Shown: positions 36,512-48,150 of the stretch, piece after piece
How the letters are laid out: each line of letters begins with the position of its first letter
Position numbering within the stretch: the first letter of the stretch is position 1
Assembly (NCBI GenBank): GCA_028554645.1
Contig: JAQOOI010000076.1
Location: forward strand, 372,001-436,000
From: Omphalotus guepiniiformis
Taxonomy: Eukaryota; Basidiomycota; Agaricomycetes; Agaricales; Omphalotaceae
Length of the DNA: 64,000 nucleotides
Reading direction: 5' to 3'
Position numbers and translations under genes: made by a program
Notes under the pieces: generated by a model
Told to the model about the DNA's origin: nothing
The model's input: only the letters and a program-made list of their open reading frames with translations
The model's database searches: none

Positions 36512-37853
36512 ATGTCACAACGGCTCTCTCAGATCTCAGACCATCTATCAAATACTTATGGACGCGGGTTGTTGGCTGGAGAAGTTGCAATCATAACCGG
36601 TAGGTTACATAGAGCAATCGCCCATTCAACTTCTACTCACCACAGATCTTTGGAAGGCGCTGGACAGGTTCGTCATGCATTCATCAGCAACACCGCTGCT
36701 ATAACCACTAGCATCATATACAGGGAATAGGCCGAAGTGCAGCGCTGCTGTTCGCCAAGGAAGGTTCTAAAGTGGTCATCAGCGAGTGAGTAGTACATGT
36801 GTGTCCAATATCAGAAACCAACACCCTTTCATGGACATAGTATAGATGAAAAGAGACTCAACTCTGTTGCTCAAGAAATCCTCGAGTTAGGAGGTGATGT
36901 ACTTGCTGTTGCAGGAGATGTTGGTGCGGATGATTTTCCGAAGAAGATCATCGACGCGACCGTAAATAAGTGATCCACTTTACATGACACGAATGCAAGG
37001 CAGGCTCACTAGCCAGTGGCGTACAGTAAGTATGGCAAAATTAATCACATAGTAAACAATGGTTCGTGCAGATGCTCTCATCTGAAGTATTCAAACTTCA
37101 ACTTTGGCACTACCAGCTGGTTTTACCTTCGATAAAATGCTTCATACCACTCCCGATGCAACATGGGATATCATTATGAAGATACATGTAAGGGCACCAT
37201 TCAGACTCATTCGTCAAGCGGCGCCCTATTTCCGTCTCAAGGTGAAAAACTTTCTAGTTCGAGAATGTGCAATCACTCACCTTAAGCGCCAATGTTAAAC
37301 AGCCTGAACAAAGAGAAAACCGAACAATCATCAACGTTTCTTCAACAAGTGGCTTACATGGTAATGTTGGACAGGCAAATTATGCTTCTGCAAAGGCTGC
37401 TGTGGTCGGTTTGACGAAGACTATCGCGAAAGAATGGGGACCCTTTGGAGTGCGGGCCAATACTGTTGCATTTGGACTCGTTCATACCAGGCAAGTTTCA
37501 GGCGACTATCGCAGTATTACATTGATCATTTAGTCCCTTTCAGGCTAACCGCCGCAAAGGAGGCTGGTGTGACGATGGAAATCGATGGAACAAAGGTTGC
37601 ACTTGGAGTACCCGGAGCCAAGCCTCCTACTGACCCTGCAGCAACATCAGGAGAGGCATACGCTAATATCCCTCTTAGGAGAGGCGCGAATACAGATGAG
37701 GCCGCTGCTGCTATGCTTTTGTGAGTGCTAACTTTTGAACTTGACGAGCTATCACGAATCCGTGCTTAAACTCAACTTGATAGCCTTGCTTCCCCGCTTG
37801 CTTCATATGTAAGTGGTCACACATTGGAGGTCACCGGAGGAGCAGGCATCTAA
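36512..37853 (+). CDS. Short-chain dehydrogenase/reductase (3-oxoacyl-reductase-like)
   Basis: Classical SDR fold with NAD(P) binding. The dinucleotide motif GAGQGIG is assembled from a tiny 11-nt exon (36657-36667) between introns 36600-36656 and 36668-36723. Further motifs: VVISDIDEKRLNS, AVAGDVGADD, HIVNNAGFTFDKM (NNAG), catalytic Ser in IINVSSTSG, YASAK with Tyr and Lys, and a C terminus ending VSGHTLEVTGGAGI. A long insertion before the end (DGTKVALGVPGAKPPTDPA) is typical of an Agaricomycete FabG-like group. The intron at 37491-37543 has a GC donor (GCAAGT). Substrate not determined; a role in fatty-acid or polyketide reduction is only suggested. Confidence 0.86.
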
Positions 37854-38036
37854 TGTATCGATTATCTTGCCTGAGACAATAATATAAACCAGCTACATAC
37901 CTTGGTACTTTGACGATTCGTGCTTTCGTAATGATAGTTCATGCTACATGTCACTGTGGCAAGTTGAAGTTGAAGTTCAAATGAAGAGGAATCGCGGTCA
38001 GGTGACGAATTCACAAGATCGGCTTGAAGTTGAACG

Positions 38037-40855
38037 ATGATGGGACCGAGGAGTATGGAGCCTGGCTGTACGAGGCAGCTCATCAGTCGTTACGAGGCTA
38101 TCGATAACAATACTCTTTCGTCCTTACCACCTTCTACCCCACCCTCTTTTTCCCTCAAACGTCCTTTTTCGCCTCCCAGGAAGAAAGAGAAATCTCCTAT
38201 CCGACAATCTTTTCACAATCTACTAGCTTTGCTCAAGAAGAAGAACAACAAATCATATCCAGAATATCCTCAACACCCCAAAAACCTCCTGCAAGATTCT
38301 TCGTCGCCCGATAAACAGGCGGCAACCAAATCCTCTCGTACAGCGTTTTCCGGATCTCTTTGGTATCTCTCCCAACCGTCTTTCACTCCTGCGAACTCGC
38401 CAATACTGCCAGTTTGGATTACGTGCACCGCGACTCTCGACGAAAAGAGCTTATCCCTTTCTTGGCTTACGACGGGAGGCAACCCAGACAACCTCTCAAT
38501 CGCTTTGGAACATTGTACAGATGTGCGCTCGTCGACTCAGCTGAACGCAGATGAATTGGCGCTTCTGCCAAATCAAGGGAATGGTGAAGACGTTAGGTTA
38601 TTTGAGCTCGTATTCGAGGGTAGACCTCGAGAGAAATTTGCTGCTTCTTCAGTTCGTGAGAGGGCAAGTTGGGTAAGCGCGATATGGTAAATGCAATGCT
38701 TTTTGTGGGCTCATATCGATTACTAATCACATTTTCAGGGATATCGTTCTCCAGATCCAAGAGATTAGGAGCACTTTTCGCCTTGATCGGGCGCTACAGA
38801 CTTTCATACCAGACCCTAGTAATCTATGTGAAGTTATACCATTAATTCCCGACACTGGGAAGCCTCTGCCCAAAGTTCAAGAACGAAATTTACCAGCCAT
38901 CCCACAACCGAGTCCACAATCTCCCGTGGAGCAGACTGGCCCTGAGCACATCATGCACAAGACCCCGCTGGTGACATCTAGACTTCATTCTCGGACTCTG
39001 TCAACTTCTTCTGCCTCCGTTTCTCATTCTCCTCGAAGCCCGTCAATTGCAAATCTGAGCCAACGTTCAATGGTGAAGCACAGACTCGCTCAGTTGGAAC
39101 GACATCAGTCAGAAACAGCTTCACCCACTTCTCCTGTGTCTCGGTATAGGAATCAATCGTTTAATGCCCCTTCTATCGGGACCAAGTCTAGATTTTCTCT
39201 TCCTAACGAAGAAATGCTGCAGCCTGAAAATACAGGAATAGAATCAATAGTCGACTGTTACACGATCACTCACCCGTCCTATCTATATCAAGAATCAGCA
39301 CCTTCAGGCGAATGTTGGCGTTCTGCTGAGACCGTCAATTCTCTGCAAGATGAGAACGTGTTCTCCGACCGTGAACCTCAAGGCGATCAGTTTCTGTCTC
39401 TTCGACAAGACATTCAAGAAATTCCCCATAAGTTCGCGGCAATTCGAGCTCATCAGGACATTCCAGTTTTGGATGACATTCGTCACTCAATCTCAAACGT
39501 CGATCAACAGGTCAACTCCACGAGTCAAGCTTTGCACTCCATTAACGAGAAGCTAGCTGGAATCAGACAACGGATTGACTTAAATGCTGCAACGAGTAAC
39601 GCTAAGCCAATAGCACCCGATGACGTAGCTGGGATTCTGCGTTCTTTGGATGATCTGCGAGGTTTGTTGACCTCTGACGTTGTTCTTGCTATTACCAGAC
39701 TGGAGGATGCGTGTCGACAATCCTCAACTGTTTGCGAGTCCTCTACGTAGAAAGACATTCCGCTGAACCAAGTACGTCCCACTTCTGTCGGAACATATCC
39801 TGTTTTGACGCAGAAGATTAATCAAGCTCACCGAAATCCTCGCCCTCCTAAAGGACGGGAGGGAAGAGCACATTTCGCAAGGACAACAGCAAGCAGATTG
39901 TGTGAGATATTTGAATGAACTAAACACCGTATGCCTTTCCGCAACTTCAATCATCAATTCGTTCTCAGAGTTCTATCACCTGCAGTGGCTAGAGGCTTTC
40001 GTGAACAATGGAACCTCTCAAGTTCAAACATTGACGACCTCGTTTCAGCAGCTGTGTAGCACCCTTGGCTGTACGCCATCTTCTGACGGCGATCAAGGAA
40101 ATAAATTTGTCTCCGATATCCAACGCATAAACCAGGACCTACAGAGTCGAGAACAAAACTCTGCTCAACTTCATGCTATTCTGGGAAATATCTCTACGCA
40201 CCTTGATGCTGGATCCACATTAAGTATGTGCCAATGCACTCTTTCCTGATTTTGTAGAAGTGACGTTTTCTCCACGTAGCACCCCAAATATTAGCCGAAA
40301 TAATGGATCGTCAGCGTCAAGACCATGAAGGTCTTCTCAGAATGGTGACCGCAGGTAGAGCTGCCCCATTTAGCTGTCATTATCATGGACTCATGTTTGT
40401 GAAGAATTGTCCAACGAGATCAAAGGTGAACGACTTCGCTTTGTAGAAGCCATGAAGGAGGCCACGGCCATCAATGTTCAAAGTATGTTGCAAGCATAAT
40501 GACTGTCTATGTCATTCAAACTCTATCCAGCTCAGGTCGAGGAGTTCAAGAAAGAGCTAAAACGCGAGGTGCAAGGCATGACACAAGAAGTCGGCCGATT
40601 GCATCGCGAAAGACAGATGGTGGAGAACCAGATTGCTGATCTATTCGCATTTTACGCCAAGCAGAAAAATGATCCCGCCTCAGTGAGTCTCGAACTTTGA
40701 TGTCTATTGGTCTCTCAGCATCCTTCGGTTAGTCCATGTCTATGTCGGGCCTTGAATACGTGTATCCCTCTCAGCAGAATATCCAACTGGTGCCCCGTGG
40801 TCTTCAAACCCCGTTACCTAGCCCAGGGCGCGGCCGCCAGAGCAGTTATCATTAA
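38037..40855 (+). CDS. PH-like domain, coiled-coil protein
   Basis: Conserved in Agaricomycetes, without a named function. The N-terminal third contains a PH-like fold (SFTPANSPILPVWITCTATL ... LFELVFEGRPREKFAASSV, ending ERASWVSAIWDIVLQIQEI). A Ser/Pro-rich linker and a long heptad-rich C terminus follow (HSISNVDQQVNSTSQALHSI, INQDLQSREQNSAQLHAILG, ELKREVQGMTQEVGRLHRER). It ends LQTPLPSPGRGRQSSYH. Several introns, including one starting near 39748. This looks like a membrane-associated scaffold or cytoskeletal adaptor. Confidence 0.8.
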
Positions 40856-40935
40856 ATACTCATTGACTTGAATTTCTATACGAATACATCCTGTCCTGAA
40901 AACCGAGCACATGAACAAAAATAACACACTCGGCT

Positions 40936-43900
40936 TTAGACTGATTGAGGCTCGATCCAACGCGCAGTCGCCGCTATCCGAAAATCTGACGGTACTACCG
41001 TGTGTCTAGAAGGGTTGTGAGCACCTCTACGTAGCTTCCAGTTGTATAAGCTCACTCGTAATATTTTTGGACATTCGCGCCTTCCATAACAAGGACGTCA
41101 CCCTGAAGAGGTGCATGTATGAGATATATAAGGCGAGGTTGAAAAGAATTCCCTCACATGCCGAAGGGTGACGGTGAGGAGGGTACCCTTTTGTTCCGGG
41201 CTTTCCACGTATTTTCCATGAAGTCGGAAGTGCATCAAAGCGGGAGATCCCAGAGATAACCCAGCAACTACGCTCCCAAGACCCCGTTCGTCATCGCTGT
41301 GGAACTAGATTTATGTGAGCTCACAATAGCGTAATAGTTACTTATAGCTTACAGCCATGCTCTGGTTTTCCATGTAAGCGGCACTGCCAGGGAGCCAATC
41401 AACGTCACCCACCTCACGTAGCAGAAGAATACTCATACCTCAACACCTCATTAAATTTTTGTGACATGCCCAATGCCTGAAATATTCGATCTTCGATCAT
41501 GTTGCGAGCTTGCTTTACAACTTCCGGCGCTCGATCCCAAGGAAGCGTGTTGGAGGTTCCACCGACATACTAACGGGCTCAGTGTGAAAAGACTGAAAGT
41601 GAGGATATCCAAAATGAAACTCACATGATACGGTTCTCCACCTGTATGCATAGAAACATGAGTCAATCGATATGCATTCAACAGTGAAAGATATACAGTT
41701 TTGTGAAAAGTAATTGGTCAGTAAAGCGCCTCGGACTGTACAAATGTTAATACTTGGTTTAAATCATGAAGAATGTATGTATGTACGTTTGTGCTGTGCG
41801 AGCATGGCGTCAGTATCTGTCCAAAGTCTACGATTAACGACACACGGATCGCAATGGCCATCGCTTAAATGGTAATCTGCCATCTGCCGCTTGTGCTTGA
41901 TATTCTTCAAAGATTTCATTTGCCTCCCTCTGACCTAATGGGTTACTGCTGATACGATGGATTCGACCTCTGCTCATATTGACTAGCTTCTGACCCAATT
42001 CTCGAAACATGAATGAGGACTACGCACCTTCCATGAGGCAGATCGAAAGTTTCATAGTGTCCAAGACCCGATTTGTGCAAGTAGCATAATAGTCCTCTCT
42101 TTTGTATACCTTGACAAACTATGTTTCGATATTATATTTTCGCGGAAGGGGTATGCATATGATACTTCACCTGATGAACGTGCTATATGAGTCTTGTCGT
42201 CAGATGCTGCCGAGACTGGGAGGTTCCTCAAATCGACGGCTTTGCGTATTTTCCAGCAAATGGCTACTACATTCTAGAGAAGATGACATTGAACATAGGC
42301 CCGGGTCATGCACTTCAAACCTTCGAGAACGTGCCTGGCAATGAGAGCATTCCCAGTGCTGCCATTTGAATCTATCGTAAATGAGCGGGCTGCTGTCATC
42401 TCAAAAGTAAAGATTGGTACCTACCGACAAGATAATCGCCCACATTTCCTACAATGCATTCCCCTGGTAAATAAATGCCCAGTTGTGATGTCATCGCTCG
42501 AGTTGTACCGAGGGGGAAGGGGTCGGAGGTCTAAGACGCTTGGATCAATAGGTAGAAGAGGCGTCAATGCAAGAAAACTCTTTTCGTAAACTAGGTCGTC
42601 TGCCAAAAAGTCACCATTGCCATCCGGTAGTGACCAAAATTGGGAACAGCTCGAATTCAGGCAAACCCAGCTTTGCTTGTAGACTCGAGGACTGTATTCT
42701 CCGCAGTACATGCATGTTATATCAATTGAAGTTCGGGGCCTGCACATCACAAGCATCAATAAACAGCTACGCACTTGACAAGATAATTCATCAGACTCAC
42801 GTTCGCTCTGAAAGCAAGACTTCCTTCTTTTTCACAGGGATGGTAGGCTTAAGTACATATCCAAAAATCATATCGAGAAACAAATCACCAGGGATGTGTC
42901 GGACACATTTTGAGGTACTGGATGTCACATGTTGTGTTTCAGGACGAGAAACTTTGACAAGAGATCTCAAGGAGGTAGGTTCAGGATTCGTCTCTTCTTT
43001 GAAATGCCACCACGGACGTCCCTAGGCGTACATTGCACTTAGACGCGTCTTCCACACAAAATATTGCACTACCTGTTCTTCACACCATTGAAACGCGAAC
43101 TTATAACGTATGATACGCTTGCCTTTGTCGCTCTCGGACATTGGTTCATATTCGGCTGGTTCAGTGATTAACGCTGAATCTTGCCGCAATGCTTTTAGGA
43201 ACTCACCCCAAGCATGAGTTATGCAATATAGCCCAAGCACGGCGTACGAGATACCTCGCTCGGTAAGATCGAAAGGAAATTCTGCGTATTTATCATCAAT
43301 CAGGAGGGCCAGTGGCTGCTGCTGTTTGTAGTTGGTCAGTAATGAGCGAACTGATTTGTCTTCTGCCGTCTGGTCTTCTGCCGGCTTCATTTCTACTTGG
43401 CCTTTGGTGTGATGCAGGCTTTCGGCTTTACCACCTCTAATCGCTGAATGTCAGAGGCCAGGCGACGAAGCAGGGTTAGGAACGTACCCATGGGAAATTA
43501 TTAATTTGCCATCGTGAAAGAATCCGTCGCGTCTAATGTGATTTTAGATTAGAAGTCTCGCAATGAGGAATAACTAGGTTACTTTGAGGGAAAGCCACTC
43601 AAGAGATATCCTTTAGTGACATTGTTGGAGAAGTAGACCCCTCCTTGGTAGCTGCGAAACCAATCAAATGATTCGCATATCTCTTGACGCGACTGCAAGT
43701 ATACAAATGAGAGAGATTGCTGGAAACTACGAGATAGATGAACTGACCTGTGCCCAAATGGGTGGATAGTCTGGCAAGGACGGTTTGTGTGCTGTAGAAT
43801 TGAATGATGACTGTGGCCAAGAAATCGGTTCCGCGCCTGGTTCCTCCAGTTTTGCTGCAACGGATTGTTCATTTTCCAAAGCCAGCGGCAGTTCAGCTTG

Positions 43901-44086
43901 AGAAGAGGACGAAGATATGGATACTGAGGTTTCTGAATTGTTTGTAGCAGTTCCCAGACAGAAAGAAGCAGAACATGTCGAGTCCAAGCGATCAGATTCC
44001 AGAGGGCAGTGAGAGGGCGATACTGTTCGAGGCTTCTTCGAAGGCATAGAGATTGTTGACTCTAGGGGTCTCTTGAGGGGATCCAT
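40936..44086 (-). CDS. Cys-rich AlkB-like 2OG-Fe(II) oxygenase
   Basis: Multi-exon gene. N-terminal part: disordered (MDPLKRPLESTISMPSKKPR), then a conserved block (SRQEICESFDWFRSYQGGVY, DGFFHDGKLIISHGGGKAES, KSVRSLLTNYKQQQPLALLI). Next come two cysteine clusters, TCMYCGEYSPRVYKQSWVC and MHCRKCGRLSCRFKWQHWEC, probably zinc-binding. The C-terminal AlkB-like domain reads GHYETFDLPHGR, GEPYHYVGGTSNTLPWDRAP, then MAFHSDDERGLGSVVAGLSL (iron-binding H-x-D), LRHGDVLVMEGANVQKYYEH (second His) and FRIAATARW (the Arg that grips 2-oxoglutarate). The metal and cofactor residues are therefore intact. AlkB relatives demethylate DNA, RNA or proteins; here the substrate is unknown. Internal exon borders between 41700 and 42400 are the least certain. 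Confidence 0.8.
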
Positions 44087-44241
44087 GAGGCCAAGGAGAC
44101 CAGCAGGTTCAACTTAATTTGAGAGAGAGTTAGGCGCTAGTAGCATACTGTGTCCGGCAATTTCCTTTTGGAGGCGGACCGGCATTGGCCGGACTGAACC
44201 CGTAAACGTACGAGTGCATTCAACGTTGGACAGAATTCTCC

Positions 44242-44908
44242 ATGGCTTCACTACGACTCATTTCATCTGCTGCTAGACGCGTTCCATCCTCCTTTGTTTT
44301 GGCCAAACGTGGTTATGCTGATGTTGCGGACAAAATCAAGCTTTCAATGGCTTTGCCTCATCAAGTATGTTGTCCTGGCTAGCAATTTCTTAGGTGCACT
44401 GTCTAACGTTCGGTCATGTAGTCCATTTTCAATTCTACAGATGTCGTCCAAGTGAACGTCTGTGCAGCGACTGGTGACATGGGTATTCTAGCCAACCATG
44501 TTCCTTCTGTTGAGCCTCTCCGTCCTGGTGTCGTCGAGGTCATCGAGTCTACTGGTAGCTCCAAAAAGTTTTTCGGTGCGCGTTATCCTATAATTCTTCC
44601 TCCGAAAAGTATTCAGTCTGGTTCTTTTGCTTTGATTCTAGTTTCCGGTGGATTCGCCACCGTTCACCCTAACAACAAGTTGACAATCAATGTTGTAGAG
44701 GCTGCTCCTTTGGAGGATTTCTCAGCTGAGGTTCGTTATGGTCATCTCCGCCCTTTTCATGTATTGACGTAGATTACTCAAGGCTGTTCGAACAAACCTT
44801 CAAGAGGCTTTGAGGGTAGCATCCGGAAACGGCAGCGAGGAAGACAAGCTAGAAGCACGAATTGAGGCAGACGTCTACGAGTCTTTGCAGCATGCGTTGG
44901 GCAGGTAA
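44242..44908 (+). CDS. ATP16: Mitochondrial ATP synthase F1 subunit delta
   Basis: Central-stalk subunit (bacterial epsilon equivalent) of F1Fo-ATP synthase. Exon 1 encodes a presequence-like N terminus (MASLRLISSAARRVPSSFVL). Family blocks: DKIKLSMALPHQSIFNSTDV, VNVCAATGDMGILANHVPSV, EPLRPGVVEVIESTG, VSGGFATVHPNNKLTINVVE, ALRVASGNGSEED. Intron 44576-44641 (66 nt) is free of stops and in frame, so the ORF reads through it, but removal gives the conserved VSGGFATVHP. The last intron ends at the acceptor before GCTGTTCGAAC. Stop at 44906-44908; a longer spliced tail is possible. Confidence 0.92.
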
Positions 44909-45227
44909 AAATGCTTGACAGAGGTCTGTACCGAAAGCAGTAGTATCATGCCCAGGAATTATCTTATCACTAGAACACTTTCAATTCGGACACGCCCGCA
45001 CCGTTCATCGTCTATGGCTCACGAGGTCGTACCGTCGAAGCTACATCTTATGCTGTGAACTTCAATTTGCGAATCGTCTATTTTTATTCGATGTCTGCGT
45101 CGAACGTCCTTCTGTCTGTAATACACAGATGCGAGGTCCCTTTGAGCCTTGAGCTTGAGTGTCTAACAAGTACAGTATGTATAAATACAGTTATAGCTAT
45201 CGTCACATGAAGGAGGATGCATAGCAG
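44909..45227. other. Convergent intergenic region
   Basis: About 320 bases between convergent ends of ATP16 and glutamate-cysteine ligase. No gene seen. Confidence 0.4.
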
Positions 45228-47887
45228 TCATGGCGTCAGAGAACCTGCATCGATGTTTCCGCCAGTGTAGCCCTCTGGAAGAAGGTCGGGCGCAACACGA
45301 ACCCCACGCTCAATTTCGTCCACAGCGACCATTAAATCGTAATTGATCTCAGGAGAAACAACTGAGTCCCGTGCATAAGCGGGGTGTGAGCGAACAAAAT
45401 TTCGGATCCACGTTGCGGGAGTCAGTAACGAGCCTGTCATCAAGATATGTCCAGTACTCCACAAGCATAGCACTGCAAAATCTTACCATTCGAGCGTCGT
45501 CGAATGAGGCTCAAGTAATCTTGGATCTTGGTTAGTGCTTCGCCGTCGACATCCAAAGTATCAACATATGCAGACACGAGACCAAGGAGGCCAGGGAATT
45601 GATCACCCTAGATGAACTTTTAGAAAACTGTAATATGACATCAGGAAAGAGGGCAACCTTTCCATTCATGATTTCATCCATTGACATCTCTTCGTACTCA
45701 TCTTCTACCGGTCCATTGCTGACACCTTTCTCAGGTGGTGTTGGGGGAGGAAAACAATTTCTCAATTTCTTTTCTTTCGGCGGAGCCACGCCATCAACAG
45801 GGGAGCACGATCCAGAGGTATTTGGGCTAGAGTCAGTAAAAATGTTTTTCCGGAAATAGAATTTCCCAGTTTGTGCAGATCCCCGTTCTTGCGCACGAGA
45901 CATGTTCTCGTCAACCTAAGGAAGTGTCCATACATTTTCAGTCTAGACCACCAACACTGACTTCTTACGAACCTTCGATATTGGCATATAAAGATTGAGG
46001 CCGAAGCTCAATATTGCCCGAGAAAGTAGAACAATGAAGACGGCAAAAGCAGCATTCTCATAGTCTGTCATCTGGACTTCCATGCTCCGGAATTCCACTC
46101 TCCAACCAATGGCAGAATTGGGTGGTGGAGGTTTGAATCGTAGCGTCTGCCAATTGGTCGACTGGATGTTCTGTATTCCATCCATTTTCAGTGAGCATTA
46201 CATTACATAGCGAACTGATACAGTACCTCAAAGTGGTCGTTGCTGGACTCGTCATCTTGATCGATGGTTTCGGAAAAAACGACGAGAGGATCCCGGATAA
46301 AAAGATGTGCGAGGTGTTTCGACAGCAAATCGTCGATACCTTGTAAACGGCTCATTAAGTGAGCTAAAGAGACGTGACATGCACACTTACCGTGCTCTCT
46401 CAATCGATCGTATATACCTCGATCCAAAGGTAGCGGGTTGTCATTATATTCCGGCCTATTCATCCAATTCTCGGATATGTATAAATCCACGCTATCGTAG
46501 CGCGATTTTGGAATTATGAACCGGTTGTGCTGTAGAGGCTGGGTGTATTGAGTAAGGGTAGCCTCAATGGAAACAAGGGGGGGCCGCTGTACCTTGAGTC
46601 CCCGTTCTTCTTCCGTACGATCGTCAACGCTCCCAGCAATTACATTCCAACGACAGTCTACGTCTGCAAGATAGCCTCGCCAGATGGGACTGCCAGCAGT
46701 CAACGCAAGCTGTCCTTCATGCATTAAGCAAAAAGCAGCCTCTCAAACCAGACCACTCACCATAATTGGACCGACTGGTATCAAGCCGTCGTACAAGCGC
46801 CTGGCATCGTTCACATTACACGCTTGAAATGTTAATTGCAGGCAGCAGCATCCCATTCCGAAACCCATCGCATCTAAGTATATGTGATCCGGTAATGCAG
46901 CGCCATTCTTGGCCTCTAGTTCCGCTGACTTTAGAAAATCAGACACACAAATTTTCAAGCATTTCTACCTGAGTCTTCCGAGTATATTGACCGGTCCCAG
47001 GGAATTGCAGAATCAATGAACGGTCGAGGAGTATCTTCATCGAAAAAGATCGGCAAGTTGATAGCCACCTTGGAGCCTCGCCTTCTCCTGATATTGGCTG
47101 TCAAAGTCCTAAAATAGGTATGAGATTCCATGCGATACCAAGATGTAGATGGACTAACGGGAAACGAACGTGAGGATTCGTAATCTCCTCTGGAAGGAAT
47201 AAACTATGACTTGAAATAGCACCAGACGGGTCGTAAAATGGTTCCGTGAACTGTCCAGGACACCCGAGACGAGGAAAAGAAGTAAATGTTAAGGGTATTT
47301 CGTTTGGCTTCAGGTGTTTTCGTGCTAAACTTCGTCTGTAACGGAGTTAAGCGACAGTATATGCTCAAGCTGGGCTTCACAACTTCGTCTGTAACGCATG
47401 TTTTTCTCGACGGATAAAAGATCTGAGATAGAACCTGTGTAAGGAGAGCCAGGTGTGGACTCTAGCATGTACCGTCCATATTCGGGATGAAAGGTAGGAA
47501 CGACAATGCTAAGTCGAGATTAACCCTTATCCCTAAGACATAAAAAACGGATGTCTCACGAATCATCTGAGCCAGAGGATATGTCGGCCACAATGGTACT
47601 CAGCTCTGCCAGAATTTCACTTTGTCGAAGCGAAAGAGTTGCGCTTTTCTTCTCCTTATCAAACGAAACGACCATATATTCAATCTAACGAATAATGTTG
47701 AGAAAATCTGTTCGTTTCAAGGAGATATCTAGAATACCTCGTCGCCCCAGAGTAACTCATCCCCGTTCTTGTCCTTGAGGCGATTCCAAATATGAAGAAA
47801 CTGAGTAATGCCATGGAAGCGGACGTGATCTGCGTACTTTTTGGCGTCATCCCAAGTTAAAGGGGTGCCGAGGTACAGCAAGCCCAT
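45228..47887 (-). CDS. GSH1: Glutamate-cysteine ligase (gamma-glutamylcysteine synthetase)
   Basis: First and rate-limiting enzyme of glutathione synthesis, ATP-dependent. Starts [20 protein letters not shown] and [14 protein letters not shown], then [17 protein letters not shown] (substrate-site Glu), [119 protein letters not shown]. Many short introns. The intron at about 47325-47380 carries a perfect 16-nt direct repeat at its ends. Cytosolic. Length and order match fungal enzymes. Confidence 0.93.
47328..47396. repeat. 16-nt direct repeat spanning an intron
   Basis: aacttcgtctgtaacg occurs at 47328-47343 and again at 47381-47396 on the plus strand, at the two ends of a glutamate-cysteine ligase intron, with a 53-nt period. 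Confidence 0.95.
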
Positions 47888-48150
47888 GAGTGTTATGAAT
47901 CAAATTAAGCCCGAGAGTGACAGTGAGCGAGATGTACTGTTACAGATAAATACTCGACGCTTTGTAAGGTTTAGTGAAATTGCGCAATTCTTTGCTTTTC
48001 CGCTACTAGACTTGGTTTGTCAGATACCTCCAACGCAGCTAGTGCCTCCCGGGCCGAGCAGGCCATTCCCCTGCCGTCACCTTACAAGGCGCTCAGACTC
48101 GGGATTATCCATACTTGGCAACTCATATAGAAATCTAAAAAGTACTACAG

